In this document: piece by piece, positions 37,119 to 45,425 of the stretch | Layout of the letters: every line of letters starts with the position of its first letter | How positions within the stretch are numbered: the stretch's first letter is position 1 | Assembly (NCBI RefSeq): GCF_002950945.1 | Contig: NZ_CP012673.1 | Coordinates: forward strand, 6,385,001 to 6,449,000 | Direction of reading: 5' to 3' | DNA from: Sorangium cellulosum | GTDB taxonomy: Bacteria > Myxococcota_A > Polyangia > Polyangiales > Polyangiaceae | Length of the DNA: 64,000 nucleotides | Program-made: the position numbers and the translations under genes | Notes under the pieces: model-generated | What the model was told of the DNA's origin: nothing | Database searches by the model: none | The model's input: the letters and a program-made list of their open reading frames with translations, nothing else

Positions 37119-38198
37119 TCAGAACGCGCCGCGCACCCCGAGCCCCGTCGGCGTCACGTACGGGGCGATCCACGCCGCGTTCGGCCGCTCCGGTTTCGAC
37201 GTCAGCTCGATCACGATCAGCGTGGCGCCGCCGATCAGGAGCACGCCGCCGGCGACGAGGCCGATCGCGGCCGTCGTCCGCTGCGACGCCGCTTTGCTGT
37301 CGAGCCGCGCGATCTGGCGCTCGGTCTCGGCGGTGCAGGTCGGGCCCCGGCCGCCCGGCGCCTCGCAGCCGTTGATCGCGCTCAGGTCGTTCGCGTCTTG
37401 CTGGGTCGTGCCCGCTTGCGCCAGGAACACCGAGCCGACCACGACGCCGCCGACCCCGAGCGCCCCGGCCCCGATGCCCGCGCCCAGCAGCGCGACGTTG
37501 GTCTTGCGCTCTCCCGCGCCGGGCGGGGCGTCGGGAGGAAACCCGACCTGCCCGTTGTTCCCGGCGCCCTGGCCCGCCCCCGGCCCCTCCGGCGGCGGGA
37601 CCACGGCCGGGCCTTCCGGGATCGGGATCTTCAGCTCTTTCCGCTCGCCGTCCGCGAGCGTGACCGCCTGCTCGATCGGGCCGAGGCCCGGCGGGACGAC
37701 GGTGATCACGTGGCTACCGGGATCGACCGGGCGGTGCACGCCGAGCAGCGCGTCCGCGACGGGCTGGCCGTCCAGCTTCACGCTGATCGTGCGGCCAGCC
37801 GCGCCCTCGAGGACGATGCGCAGGGAGGCGATCCTGGGCTCGACGGCGGTGAGCTCCTCCCTGGCCTCCTGCTGGGCCCGCTTGAACGCGGACGGCGCCG
37901 TGGGCGGAAGCTCCTCGCGGGCGATCCTCAGGTACGTCTCCCTCGCCCCGACGAGCCGGCCGAGCCGCGCGTGCGCGCGCGCGATCACGAGGAGGTGCGT
38001 CGGCGCGTGCACGAGCGCCTCGGCGCGGTTCAGGAGATCGATCGCCTCGTCGTAGCGGCCGGCCGTGAACGCCTCGGCGCCCTGCGTGGCCAGCGATCGC
38101 GCCGCCGCGCGATCCTGGTCCGACTGGGCATGCACCTCGCCCGTCGGGAGCACCAGGAGCAGCGCCGCAGCGAACGGAACCCATCGTCTCAAGAGCAC
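37119..38198 (-). CDS. exported TPR/PEGA-like membrane protein
   Basis: A 359-residue protein with a signal peptide (VPFAAALLLVLPTGEVHA). Residues 30-120 form TPR-like helices (A-A-E-A-F-T-A-G-R-Y-D-E-A-I-D-L-L). A beta segment follows (I-S-V-K-L-D-G-Q-P-V, like PEGA domains), then a Gly/Pro-rich linker, and two hydrophobic helices (near 235-260 and 305-335) before a short C-terminal part. This composition is common in myxobacteria beside Ser/Thr kinases. Function unknown. It lies between two kinase genes, convergent with the first and divergent from the second. Confidence 0.82.
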   Translation of the reverse strand: MLLRRWVPFAAALLLVLPTGEVHAQSDQDRAAARSLATQGAEAFTAGRYDEAIDLLNRAEALVHAPTHLLVIARAHARLGRLVGARETYLRIAREELPPTAPSAFKRAQQEAREELTAVEPRIASLRIVLEGAAGRTISVKLDGQPVADALLGVHRPVDPGSHVITVVPPGLGPIEQAVTLADGERKELKIPIPEGPAVVPPPEGPGAGQGAGNNGQVGFPPDAPPGAGERKTNVALLGAGIGAGALGVGGVVVGSVFLAQAGTTQQDANDLSAINGCEAPGGRGPTCTAETERQIARLDSKAASQRTTAAIGLVAGGVLLIGGATLIVIELTSKPERPNAAWIAPYVTPTGLGVRGAF

Positions 38199-38345
38199 TC
38201 AGGCCTCCTCGCGGGCCACGCTATCACAGGCCGTCGGCAGCGGAACAAATCAGCCGCTGCGGCGCGCGTCGGCCGCTCCGTCCGCGGGCCGCTGTGAAAC
38301 GTCCGCACAGCGCGGTGGCACTCATTCTGCTGCGTGGGACGCGAC

Positions 38346-39710
38346 ATGGACCGCCTCCGCTCCTCCGCGCCCCTCGACGCGGGGCTCCCGTCCTCGGAGC
38401 GATTCCTCCGGGGACGCCTGCTCGGGGGTCGGTACCTCATCGAGCAGCAGATCGGCGCCGGCGCGATGGGGCGCGTCTACCGCGCGCGGCACGTCGGCCT
38501 CGGGCGCACCTGCGCGGTGAAGATCATCCGCGAGCGCGCCGCCGCGCCCGCGCGCGGCGCGGGCTGCCGGACGAGCCTCCGGGCCTGCACGACGCGCCTC
38601 GCCGCGCCGCCGCGCCGCGCGGGCCTCGGCCGCCGGGGATCGAGCGGCGCCGACGAGCGGCCGCGCACCGGCGCGAGATCGCGCTCCGGCGGCGTCGCGC
38701 CGGGCGACGCGGTGCTCCGGTTCCACGTCGAGGCGCTGGCGACGGGCCGGCTCGATCACCCCAACATCGTGCGGGTCCTCGATTTCGGGTGCGAGCCGGC
38801 GCCTGTGCTCGCCGCGCGCCCGTCCTCGCCGCGCGCGGGCGACCTCGAGGCGGAGCCTCCGAGCCTCTGGTACCTGGTCACGGAGCACCTCGACGGCGAG
38901 GATCTGATCGAGCTCCTGAACGCCGAGCCGATCCTGCCGACGGAGCGCATCGTCGCGATCATGCGCCAGCTGTGCGCCGCGCTCCAGCACGCGCACGAGG
39001 CGGGCGTCATCCACCGCGACGTGAAGCCCGAGAACATCCGCCTGGTGCCGCGCCTCGGCGACGACGGGGAGATCGTCGAGCAGGTGAAGCTCCTCGACTT
39101 CGGCACCGCGAAGCTGCTCCACGACGGCCCCTCTGGCGCGCTCGCGGGCGCCCACCTGCTCGCCGTGCCCGACGAGGACGGCGGCAGGCTCGTCATCGGG
39201 ACCCCCGCCTACATGAGCCCGGAGCAGGCCGCCGGGCAGGCCGTCGATGCGCGGAGCGACGTCTATGCGTGCGGCGTGCTGCTCTTCGAGATGGCGACCG
39301 GGCGGCTCCCGTTCGAGCGCCCGACGGCGGTCGCGCTCGCCGCGGCGCACATCGAGTGCCCGCCGCCCCGGCCGAGCGCGCTGAACGGGGTGATCGATCC
39401 CGATCTGGAGGCGCTGATCCTGCAATGCCTTCAGAAGAACCCGGCCGAGCGCCCGCAGAGCGCGCGCGCCTTGCGCGCGGCGCTCGCCCACGTCGCGCTC
39501 CGGCGGGCGCGGGACGCCGCAGGGGATCGCGCCCCCGGGAGCCCCTCGCCGCCGCCGTCCCCGAACGGGCGCGCCGCGCCGTCGCCGCGCGAGTCGGGAT
39601 CGGTGGACGACCTCGCGACCACGCGGACCGCGTACACCTCGACGTGGGTCGGGCATCGCCCTTCGGCGCGCACCGGCACCGCAAACGACAAGCCCTTCCT
39701 CGGATCCTGA
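38346..39710 (+). CDS. Ser/Thr protein kinase with Arg-rich insertion
   Basis: A 454-residue kinase from ATG 38346 (GTG 38334 also possible). Motifs GAGAMGRVYRA, CAVKII, VIHRDVKPEN, LLDFGTAK and GTPAYMSPEQAAG are intact. Between the VAIK strand and helix C there is an insertion of about 60 residues rich in Arg, Ala, Gly and Ser (nucleotides about 38538-38710), which is absent from typical kinases. The helix C Glu seems preserved in F-H-V-E-A-L-A. The C-terminal tail is Pro/Ser-rich and there is no transmembrane helix, so the kinase is probably soluble. Active unless the insertion disturbs folding. Confidence 0.9.
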   Translation: MDRLRSSAPLDAGLPSSERFLRGRLLGGRYLIEQQIGAGAMGRVYRARHVGLGRTCAVKIIRERAAAPARGAGCRTSLRACTTRLAAPPRRAGLGRRGSSGADERPRTGARSRSGGVAPGDAVLRFHVEALATGRLDHPNIVRVLDFGCEPAPVLAARPSSPRAGDLEAEPPSLWYLVTEHLDGEDLIELLNAEPILPTERIVAIMRQLCAALQHAHEAGVIHRDVKPENIRLVPRLGDDGEIVEQVKLLDFGTAKLLHDGPSGALAGAHLLAVPDEDGGRLVIGTPAYMSPEQAAGQAVDARSDVYACGVLLFEMATGRLPFERPTAVALAAAHIECPPPRPSALNGVIDPDLEALILQCLQKNPAERPQSARALRAALAHVALRRARDAAGDRAPGSPSPPPSPNGRAAPSPRESGSVDDLATTRTAYTSTWVGHRPSARTGTANDKPFLGS

Positions 39711-39715
39711 TCACA

Positions 39716-39750
39716 CGCCGCGCGCCGCGCGCCGCGCGCCGCGCGCCGCG
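39716..39750. repeat. 7-bp tandem repeat CGCCGCG
   Basis: Five exact CGCCGCG units plus a partial one, six bases after the stop of the Ser/Thr kinase. The rest of 39711-40001 shows no gene; GAGAGGAG at its end is the ribosome binding site of the next gene. Confidence 0.8.
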
Positions 39751-40001
39751 CGCCTGGGCGTGGCGGACCGGCGGCCCCGGGCGGCGCGCCCTGCTCCGAG
39801 CGTGCCGGGAGCGATGAGGAGCAAGGAGCCGAGCGGCGAGCAGCGCCCGGACGCGCGCGGTGTTCCTTCCGCGCTCACTCGATGCGCGGCGCGCTCGGAG
39901 GGAGCGCACCGGGGCCGGCACGTCGTCTGCAATCGCTCGTGTCCGCGTTGGAGCCCGGGGGGGCCGCCCCTCGGCGTGACGCGAGTCGAGAGGAGCGAAC
40001 C

Positions 40002-40262
40002 ATGTCCGTGCTGCTGTGGATCCTGTTTGGGCTCATCGTCGGCGTCATCGCCAAGCTGCTGACCCCCGGGCGCGACCCGGGCGGCTTCGTGGTGACGACG
40101 TTGCTGGGCGTCGCTGGAGCCTTGCTCGGCGGCTTCATCGGCCGGGCCCTCGGCCTCTACCCGTCGTACCAGTCGAGCGGCGGCTTCTTCATGTCGATCC
40201 TGGGCGCCGTCGTGCTCCTTGCCCTTTACAGCGCGACGCTCGGCCGCCGCGCGAGGCCTTGA
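40002..40262 (+). CDS. GlsB/YeaQ/YmgE-family stress-associated membrane protein
   Basis: An 86-residue protein from ATG 40002 with a strong GAGAGGAG ribosome site seven bases upstream. Three hydrophobic helices are visible: LLWILFGLIVGVIAKLL, TTLLGVAGALLGGFIG and FMSILGAVVLLALYSATL. The P-G-x-D-P-G-G-F and G-A-L-L-G-G-F-I-G elements are characteristic of the transglycosylase-associated (GlsB/YeaQ/YmgE) family. Members are small inner-membrane proteins induced by stress; the mechanism is unclear. Its last 37 bases overlap the convergent gene's 3' end. Confidence 0.9.
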   Translation: MSVLLWILFGLIVGVIAKLLTPGRDPGGFVVTTLLGVAGALLGGFIGRALGLYPSYQSSGGFFMSILGAVVLLALYSATLGRRARP

Positions 40263-41032
40263 TCGACGGCGGACCCGCGAAGGTCGTCCGGCAGCGGGGA
40301 GGCTGGCCGCCCGAGAAGCGCGGCGGCGGGGACCACGCGGGCCGGCACGGCGCGCCGATCCAGGCGGAAATCGAGCGCGATGTCCGGCGGCAGCGGCCGG
40401 ATCGCGCCCGCGCCGTAGCAGCGGCGGTACACGAGGTCGCCCGGCCGCGCCCCGCGTCCACCGAGCTGGTGGCTCCACCACCGCGAGTAGACCGTCGGCC
40501 GCCCGGGCTCGATGGAGAGCAGATCGGCGCGATCGAGCCGCACCTCTCGGTGGTAGCCGCTGTCGGCCACCGCGTGGTCGGCGCTGAGCCTCCCGTCTTC
40601 CTCGACGCTGTAGAGGATCCTGAACCCCTCGACGTCGCCCTTGCCGTACGCGAGCTGCTGGACCCCCGGACCGACGAGCAACGCGTGGGTGTACACGAGA
40701 TCCACGGCGAGCGCGGGCAGGACCGTCCAGGTGAGCCAATTGTTGCCCCAGGGCCGCTCCTCCGAGAAGAAGGCGTAGTACCCGACGGAGACCTTGCCGG
40801 GCTCGCCCTGAAAGCTGCGGTAATAAAGGACGTCGCCGAGCTCCCCCGCGCTCGCGACCGTCGATCCGACGCAGATGGGCTGTCGCTCGATGGCCGCGCT
40901 GATCTCGCTCGGCTCCTCGGGCGCACCGGGGATGGGGCACGGCAACACGCTCCCGGGGGAGGAGCGCGCGAGGAGAGGGACAGCCAGCGCGGCGATCGCC
41001 AGGGCACGGCCAAGAGCACTGCGGGCGGACAT
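40226..41032 (-). CDS. exported hypothetical protein
   Basis: A 268-residue protein from ATG 41032 (an upstream start at 41074 would add 14). The signal peptide is about 24 residues (GRALAIAALAVPLLARSS). The mature part contains VGYYAFFSEERPWGNNWLTW, V-D-L-V-Y-T-H-A-L and Y-S-R-W-W-S-H-Q-L-G-G-R-G, giving an aromatic-rich, beta-strand character. It overlaps the convergent GlsB-like gene by 37 bp at the 3' end, so its exact C-terminus shares bases with that gene. No family recognised. Confidence 0.75.
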   Translation of the reverse strand: MSARSALGRALAIAALAVPLLARSSPGSVLPCPIPGAPEEPSEISAAIERQPICVGSTVASAGELGDVLYYRSFQGEPGKVSVGYYAFFSEERPWGNNWLTWTVLPALAVDLVYTHALLVGPGVQQLAYGKGDVEGFRILYSVEEDGRLSADHAVADSGYHREVRLDRADLLSIEPGRPTVYSRWWSHQLGGRGARPGDLVYRRCYGAGAIRPLPPDIALDFRLDRRAVPARVVPAAALLGRPASPLPDDLRGSAVDQGLARRPSVAL

Positions 41033-41164
41033 CGAGGGCGGCGAAGCTAACGGGCCCGTCGGGCCCCTCGCCAACGCAAACGACCGTTCGCGTCCGCAGC
41101 ATCACGCGAGCGCCGCGTTATGAAGCTCTCCCGGGGATCTCGCGATCTCCGCGCTCGCGCGGCG

Positions 41165-42697
41165 TCACCCAGGCGACGCGCGGCTCGCCGGCGCAGCGCC
41201 GCCCAGCGCGTCGATCGCCCTGCCCGCGAGCGCGCCCGCGGCGAAGGTGACGGCGGCGATCACGAGCCAGGGCACGATCCGGGCGCGCCGCGGCGCGCGC
41301 GCGTCTCGCCAGCACGGCGTCGCGGCGCGCCTCACCTCGCTGCGATCGCCGGGCGCGCCGTCCTCCGCCGCCGGGCTCGCTCCTGCGCCCGGCGCCTCCG
41401 GCCGCGGCGCGATCTCGCCGCGGTCCCCCGAGGAGCGGCTCCCGGCGGCCCGCCGCGCGTCGGTCCGCGCCGCGCGCGGCGCGCCGGATCGCAGGTCGCC
41501 GCGCGCGAGCATCGACCGGTGCCGTTCGCGGCCGCTGGAGACGACCTCGCGCACGAGCGCGGCGATCTCCTGGCCTGCCAGCAGGCCGCGCTCGCTCGAG
41601 CTCGGTCCGTCGCGCCCGCCCGGCGCCCGGCGCAGCGCGACGAGCACCTCGGCGAGCACCTCCTCCATCTGCGCAGCGCTCTCGAAGCGGCGCTCCGGGT
41701 CGCGCGCGAGCGCGCGCCGCAGCGCCTCCTCGAGCAGCGCCGGGCACGCCGGGCGGAGCGGCGCGATCGCCGGCACCTCGCCGGAGAGCACCGCGCGCAT
41801 CGTCGCCCCGTCTTCCCTCCGGTGGAACAGCCGCCGCCCGGTCAGCAGCTCGAACAGGATCACGCCGACCGCGAAGAGATCCGCCCGCGCGTCGATCCTG
41901 TCCCCGCGCAGCTGCTCCGGCGCGACATAACCGAGCTTGCCCTTCACGGTGCCGGCGCCGGTCGACACGGCCGCGCCCTCGCACGGCGGCAGCGAACCGA
42001 GCGGGTCAGGATCGTCCATCCCGCTCGTCGCCGTCATCTTCGCGACGCCGAAGTCGATGAGCTTGATCTCGCCGTCGACCGAGAGGAGCACGTTCTGCGG
42101 GCTCACGTCGCGGTGCACGAGTCCGACGAGCCTCCCGTGGTCGTCGCGGAGCGCGTGCGCGTGCCCGAGCGCCCGCAGCACGCCCAGGCCGATCTCGAGC
42201 GCCCCCTCGATCGGAAACGGACGCCCTTCGGCGAAGAAGGCGCGCGCGGCCGCGGCGAGATCGCAGCCCGGGACGTACTCGACCACGAGGTGGTGCCGCC
42301 CTTCGTGGAAGACGAAGTCGTGGAACCGGATCACGTTGGGGTGCTGGAGCCTCGCGCTGATCCAGGCCTCGCAGAGGAACATCCGCACGATCGACGGATC
42401 GCTCCGCGCCTCCGGGCGGAGCCGCTTCACGACCACCGGGTGGGCGATACCTGCCGGCCCGCGCCGGCGCGCGAGGAACAGCTCGGCCATCCCGCCGGCC
42501 GACAGGCGCGCGAGCAGCGCGTAGCCGCCGTCCCCCATCGGAAGGTCCAGCTCCCCGGCGCTCCACGGCGGCGCCGCCGCGCTCCCCTCGCGCGGCCGCG
42601 GCGCGCCGAGGGCGCGGACCGAGGACGGCCGCCGCGCCATCCACTGCCGGAGCCGCCCCGCCCCGGCCAGCCCCACGTGCTGCCCGCGCCGCCACAT
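41165..42697 (-). CDS. Ser/Thr protein kinase with HRDVS catalytic loop
   Basis: A 510-residue kinase from ATG 42697 (GAGG four bases upstream); a start at ATG 42538 would remove a low-complexity lead. The Gly loop is ARLSAGGMAELFLAR, VAIK reads PVVVKRLRPE, the catalytic loop reads LVHRDVSPQN (Lys replaced by Ser, as in a known subset of bacterial kinases), DFG is in LIDFGVAKM, and the activation segment is KGKLGYVAPEQLRG. After the domain come about 120 disordered residues and one transmembrane helix near the C-terminus (IVPWLVIAAVTFAAGALAG). Likely membrane-tethered with the kinase inside. Confidence 0.9.
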   Translation of the reverse strand: MWRRGQHVGLAGAGRLRQWMARRPSSVRALGAPRPREGSAAAPPWSAGELDLPMGDGGYALLARLSAGGMAELFLARRRGPAGIAHPVVVKRLRPEARSDPSIVRMFLCEAWISARLQHPNVIRFHDFVFHEGRHHLVVEYVPGCDLAAAARAFFAEGRPFPIEGALEIGLGVLRALGHAHALRDDHGRLVGLVHRDVSPQNVLLSVDGEIKLIDFGVAKMTATSGMDDPDPLGSLPPCEGAAVSTGAGTVKGKLGYVAPEQLRGDRIDARADLFAVGVILFELLTGRRLFHRREDGATMRAVLSGEVPAIAPLRPACPALLEEALRRALARDPERRFESAAQMEEVLAEVLVALRRAPGGRDGPSSSERGLLAGQEIAALVREVVSSGRERHRSMLARGDLRSGAPRAARTDARRAAGSRSSGDRGEIAPRPEAPGAGASPAAEDGAPGDRSEVRRAATPCWRDARAPRRARIVPWLVIAAVTFAAGALAGRAIDALGGAAPASRASPG

Positions 42698-43117
42698 CCG
42701 ACCTCGGCTATTCACGCCGTGTGCCACGGAGAGGGCCGCGGCACCGTCACCTGCGAGCAACACGCGCCGTGCCCTTCGTGGGTGGATCCCGCTGGATGAG
42801 AGCGCATGTCGGGAGCCGCGCAGGAGCGCCGCATCCGTCGAAAATGCGGAAATCGCCTCGCCCCCTCGCCCCGCAACCGAGCGCCCCTCGAGCGGAAGCG
42901 CTCGCAGGGTCCGCGAGCGTCACCCGGACCCGCCCGCGGCGGAACCTGGGTCAGGGGATGCAGGGATTCCGCGCCGAGCTCCCGCACGTGCAGGCCGGCA
43001 GCGTCCGAGCTCAGCGCGGGAGCTGTCGCATCGACGGCGGCAGCAGTCGTCCCTCGGCGCCGAGGTGGTCCAACAGCAGGAGGACCGCCAGCGCAGGAGG
43101 GTGCCGGCGATCCTCGG
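42698..43117. other. intergenic region upstream of a kinase gene and downstream of tRNA-Gly
   Basis: About 420 bp. No ORF with protein-like composition on either strand. It holds the leader of the leftward kinase gene and the 3' flank of the leftward tRNA gene. No repeat or att-like duplication of the tRNA 3' end was found. Confidence 0.4.
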
Positions 43118-43190
43118 AGCGGGACACGGGATTCGAACCCGCGACCCTCAGCTTGGGAAGCTGATGCTCTACCAACTGAGCTAGTCCCGC
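43118..43190 (-). tRNA. tRNA-Gly (CCC anticodon)
   Basis: Reading the minus strand: a perfect 7-bp acceptor stem GCGGGAC/GTCCCGC, D arm GCTC-AGTTGGTA-GAGC, anticodon arm TCAGC-TTCCCAA-GCTGA giving anticodon CCC (reads GGG glycine codons), and T arm GCGGG-TTCGAAT-CCCGT. The discriminator is U. CCA is not encoded. All stems pair, so the gene looks functional. Confidence 0.96.
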
Positions 43191-43314
43191 TTGAGGTGGA
43201 GGAGCTTCTACCGAATCCCGCGCCGCAGAGCAACCCCCTTCGCCACGAACCTTGCGTGATCTTTTCTGGAGGGCCGCTCGCGAGGGCGCAGGCCGCGGCG
43301 CGCGCGGCCGCCCC

Positions 43315-43857
43315 TCAGCGGCGCGCGCGGAGCGCGGGCACGCCGAGCAGGGCGGGTCGCGGCGCGCGCGTGCGGATCATGCTGTCGAACTCGCCGGTCG
43401 CCGCCCCGATCGCGTCGGCGACCTCGGGGGCGCCCGCGTCCGGCGGGATCCAGGGCAGCTGATGGAGCGCCGGCCTGTCGGGCGGCACCCAGCGCAGGCT
43501 CCGCGTCACGAGCACGACCGGGTGGTCGTGCGCCACGAGCTCGCTCGCGAGGCGCACGCCGCCAAGCGGCGCCGGCGGCAGATCCAGGCAGACGAGGAAC
43601 GCCTCGAACTGCTCGGTCGCCGCGGCGAGCAGGGCGTCGTCGATCGACGAGGCGTCCACGATCTCGACGTTGGCCACCGCGTCCTCGATCGCGCGGGCGA
43701 GCGCATCACACGTGGTGGCGCGCGCGTCGTGCGCAAGGAGGATCCTGCTGCGGCGCACCGGGCGCGGCCCGGGCCGGAGCGGCTCGACGACATCCATGCC
43801 CCCCGAGGCCGGCGTCGCGCGTTCTCGATCTGCACGTCGTGCACTTCGAGCGGTCAT
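43315..43857 (-). CDS. degenerate receiver-like protein
   Basis: A 180-residue protein from ATG 43857 with GGGGAG seven bases upstream. Residues 35-150 have a response-regulator-like alternation: R-I-L-L-A-H-D-A, A-N-V-E-I-V-D-A, F-L-V-C-L-D-L-P-P and D-H-P-V-V-L-V-T-R. One Asp (in CLDLPP) could be a phospho-acceptor, but the N-terminal acidic pair is reduced to H-D. No output domain. It may bind a partner or be a non-canonical receiver. Divergent from the zinc-ribbon-like gene. Confidence 0.7.
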   Translation of the reverse strand: MTARSARRADRERATPASGGMDVVEPLRPGPRPVRRSRILLAHDARATTCDALARAIEDAVANVEIVDASSIDDALLAAATEQFEAFLVCLDLPPAPLGGVRLASELVAHDHPVVLVTRSLRWVPPDRPALHQLPWIPPDAGAPEVADAIGAATGEFDSMIRTRAPRPALLGVPALRARR

Positions 43858-43910
43858 GAACTCCCCTTCCCCAGTCACACCAGCGCGACCGGGACCCAGG
43901 CTAACACCCC

Positions 43911-43939
43911 TTGAGCTCAAACTGATCACCCTTTATATG
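43911..43939 (+). promoter_or_regulatory. sigma-70-like promoter for the gene at 44020
   Basis: TTGAGC at 43911-43916, a 17-bp spacer and TATATG at 43934-43939 form the best housekeeping-type promoter seen in the window. The -35 lies within the palindrome TTGAGCTCAA (43911-43920). Confidence 0.6.
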
Positions 43940-43983
43940 AGGACGCGCATCTTTCCGAGCACGCCGCACCGCGGCATGCCGAC

Positions 43984-44000
43984 ATGTTTCACGGAAACAT
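43984..44000. promoter_or_regulatory. 17-bp palindrome, candidate operator
   Basis: ATGTTTC-ACG-GAAACAT is a perfect inverted repeat, 20 bp before the start codon at 44020 and about 45 bp downstream of the -10. It could bind a repressor or form a leader hairpin. Confidence 0.5.
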
Positions 44001-44019
44001 CTACGAAGGACGGTCCTGA

Positions 44020-44331
44020 ATGAGTCGGTTTCTCATCTCCACTCGTTGCGAGTGCCAGGCAGCCCTCTCAGCCACCCTGGACGAGCACCGGCACGTCACC
44101 GCCGGGTGGGCTGCCCGAGGTCGTTCGGCCACCGCGGAGGGCGGCAAGGAGCTCGCGCCGGCGCACAGCATCAATGCCCACCTCGACCGGTTCGATGTGG
44201 CGTGGCTGTGCCCGTACTGCGGACGCAACACGCTCCGGACCTTCTACGCGGGCGCGATGCGGCCGCTGTCTGCATCGGACGCGGCTGCCGCGGCGGCGTT
44301 CGGCGCGAGCAGCACCGCCTCGTCGCCGTGA
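44020..44331 (+). CDS. small putative metal-binding (zinc-ribbon-like) protein
   Basis: A 103-residue protein from ATG 44020, with AAGGAC nine bases upstream. It has C-E-C near residues 10-12 and W-L-C-P-Y-C-G-R-N near 62-70; the four Cys, with nearby His, could form a treble-clef or ribbon-type zinc site. The C-terminus is Ala/Ser-rich. No family recognised. It has its own promoter and a palindrome, suggesting regulated expression. Confidence 0.65.
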   Translation: MSRFLISTRCECQAALSATLDEHRHVTAGWAARGRSATAEGGKELAPAHSINAHLDRFDVAWLCPYCGRNTLRTFYAGAMRPLSASDAAAAAAFGASSTASSP

Positions 44332-44710
44332 GCTGCCCGCTGCGCTTCGGGCTCCGGAGGCCGCGTGTCAAGCCGGCCCTCCGTCCACGCGCGCCACGCG
44401 CGCCACGCGCGCCACACGCCTGATCCTGGGCCTGGGCGGGCGTCGCGCGCTCGCCGCCGCGCGCGCTCGCCGCTGCGCGCTCCCTGGTGCGTGTCGAGCC
44501 GATCTCCTCCAAGACCCCTCGTCTCCTCGATCTCGAACGATCCCCTCGCCTCCTCTACGGGAAGCGGCCGCGGCCACGCGCCTCGGCCGCGTCGGCCGCG
44601 CAAGCGTCCAGACCCGACCGATTCACGACCTGCTGAACCCGCGGCGCCGGCGGGCCATTCCCATGTTGCTGGTGATCACCGGCGCTCCCGGGCGCGCGCC
44701 GATCTTCCGG
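44332..44710. other. intergenic region between convergent genes
   Basis: About 380 bp with no credible gene. A short tandem repeat, CACGCGCGC three times at 44386-44412, lies near its left end. The translated open frames here are Arg/His/Pro-rich shadows of the base composition. Confidence 0.5.
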
Positions 44711-45349
44711 TCAGCTGCCTTTTCCTGGCTGCGAGCTGCCCATCGTCCCGAAGACCCAGTCCCAGAGCGGAGACGACACGCCCCACCGCGCGTGTTCCCC
44801 CGTGTGGTGATGGACCATGTGATGGCGCTTGATCCACTTCCCCCAGCGAGAGCTCATGCGGAAGTGGTGAATGGCATAGTGCGTGCCATCGTAGACGAGG
44901 TAGCCGAACCCGAAGCCGGCAAACAGCGGATCCGCTGGAACGGGGCCGAAGATGAGGCGAAACATCGTGTAGAACACGACGCCCAGGGGGATGCTGGCGC
45001 CGAGCGGCATCACCAGCCGATCGGCGTCCTGGGGAAAGTCGTGGTGCACCCCATGGAGGACGAAGTGCATCCGGCGCTGCCACAGGCGCGGCCCGACGTA
45101 GTGGAACACGTACCGATGCAGGACGTACTCGGCGAGCGTCCACAGGAAGAGGCCGGCCAGCACGAGCCCGATCTCGGCGAGCAGGCCGACACCGTTGCGG
45201 GCAGCGCGGACGCAGAGATACCCGTAGACCGGGAGCCAGAAGACGAACGGCGTGAGCGGGTGGATCCGCGAGAACCGCTCGATGAGCGGCGTCTCGAACA
45301 TCTGGCACGTCGCGGGACGGGCGGCTCGCTCGCTGGAGGTGACGGTCAT
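44711..45349 (-). CDS. fatty acid hydroxylase / sterol desaturase-superfamily membrane protein
   Basis: A 212-residue integral membrane di-iron enzyme. Histidine boxes are H-R-Y-V-F-H near 80, H-G-V-H-H-D near 99, H-Y-A-I-H-H-F near 155-161 and H-H-M-V-H-H-H near 174-180, matching the FA2H-like pattern. Four hydrophobic segments flank them. FA2H-type proteins 2-hydroxylate fatty acyl chains, including those of sphingolipids, which Sorangium-like bacteria make; the substrate here is inferred. The gene is convergent with the small zinc-ribbon-like gene. Confidence 0.88.
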   Translation of the reverse strand: MTVTSSERAARPATCQMFETPLIERFSRIHPLTPFVFWLPVYGYLCVRAARNGVGLLAEIGLVLAGLFLWTLAEYVLHRYVFHYVGPRLWQRRMHFVLHGVHHDFPQDADRLVMPLGASIPLGVVFYTMFRLIFGPVPADPLFAGFGFGYLVYDGTHYAIHHFRMSSRWGKWIKRHHMVHHHTGEHARWGVSSPLWDWVFGTMGSSQPGKGS

Positions 45350-45425
45350 CGTGCACCCCTGCTACCTCATTTATCCATCGTCGACCAGAGGTAGGCCGGC
45401 CCCCAACGACGGCGTCATCCCGCGG

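Noticed and set aside
42698..43117. Integration site or attachment duplication beside tRNA-Gly
   Set aside because: No repeat of the tRNA 3' end or integrase gene is visible within the window.
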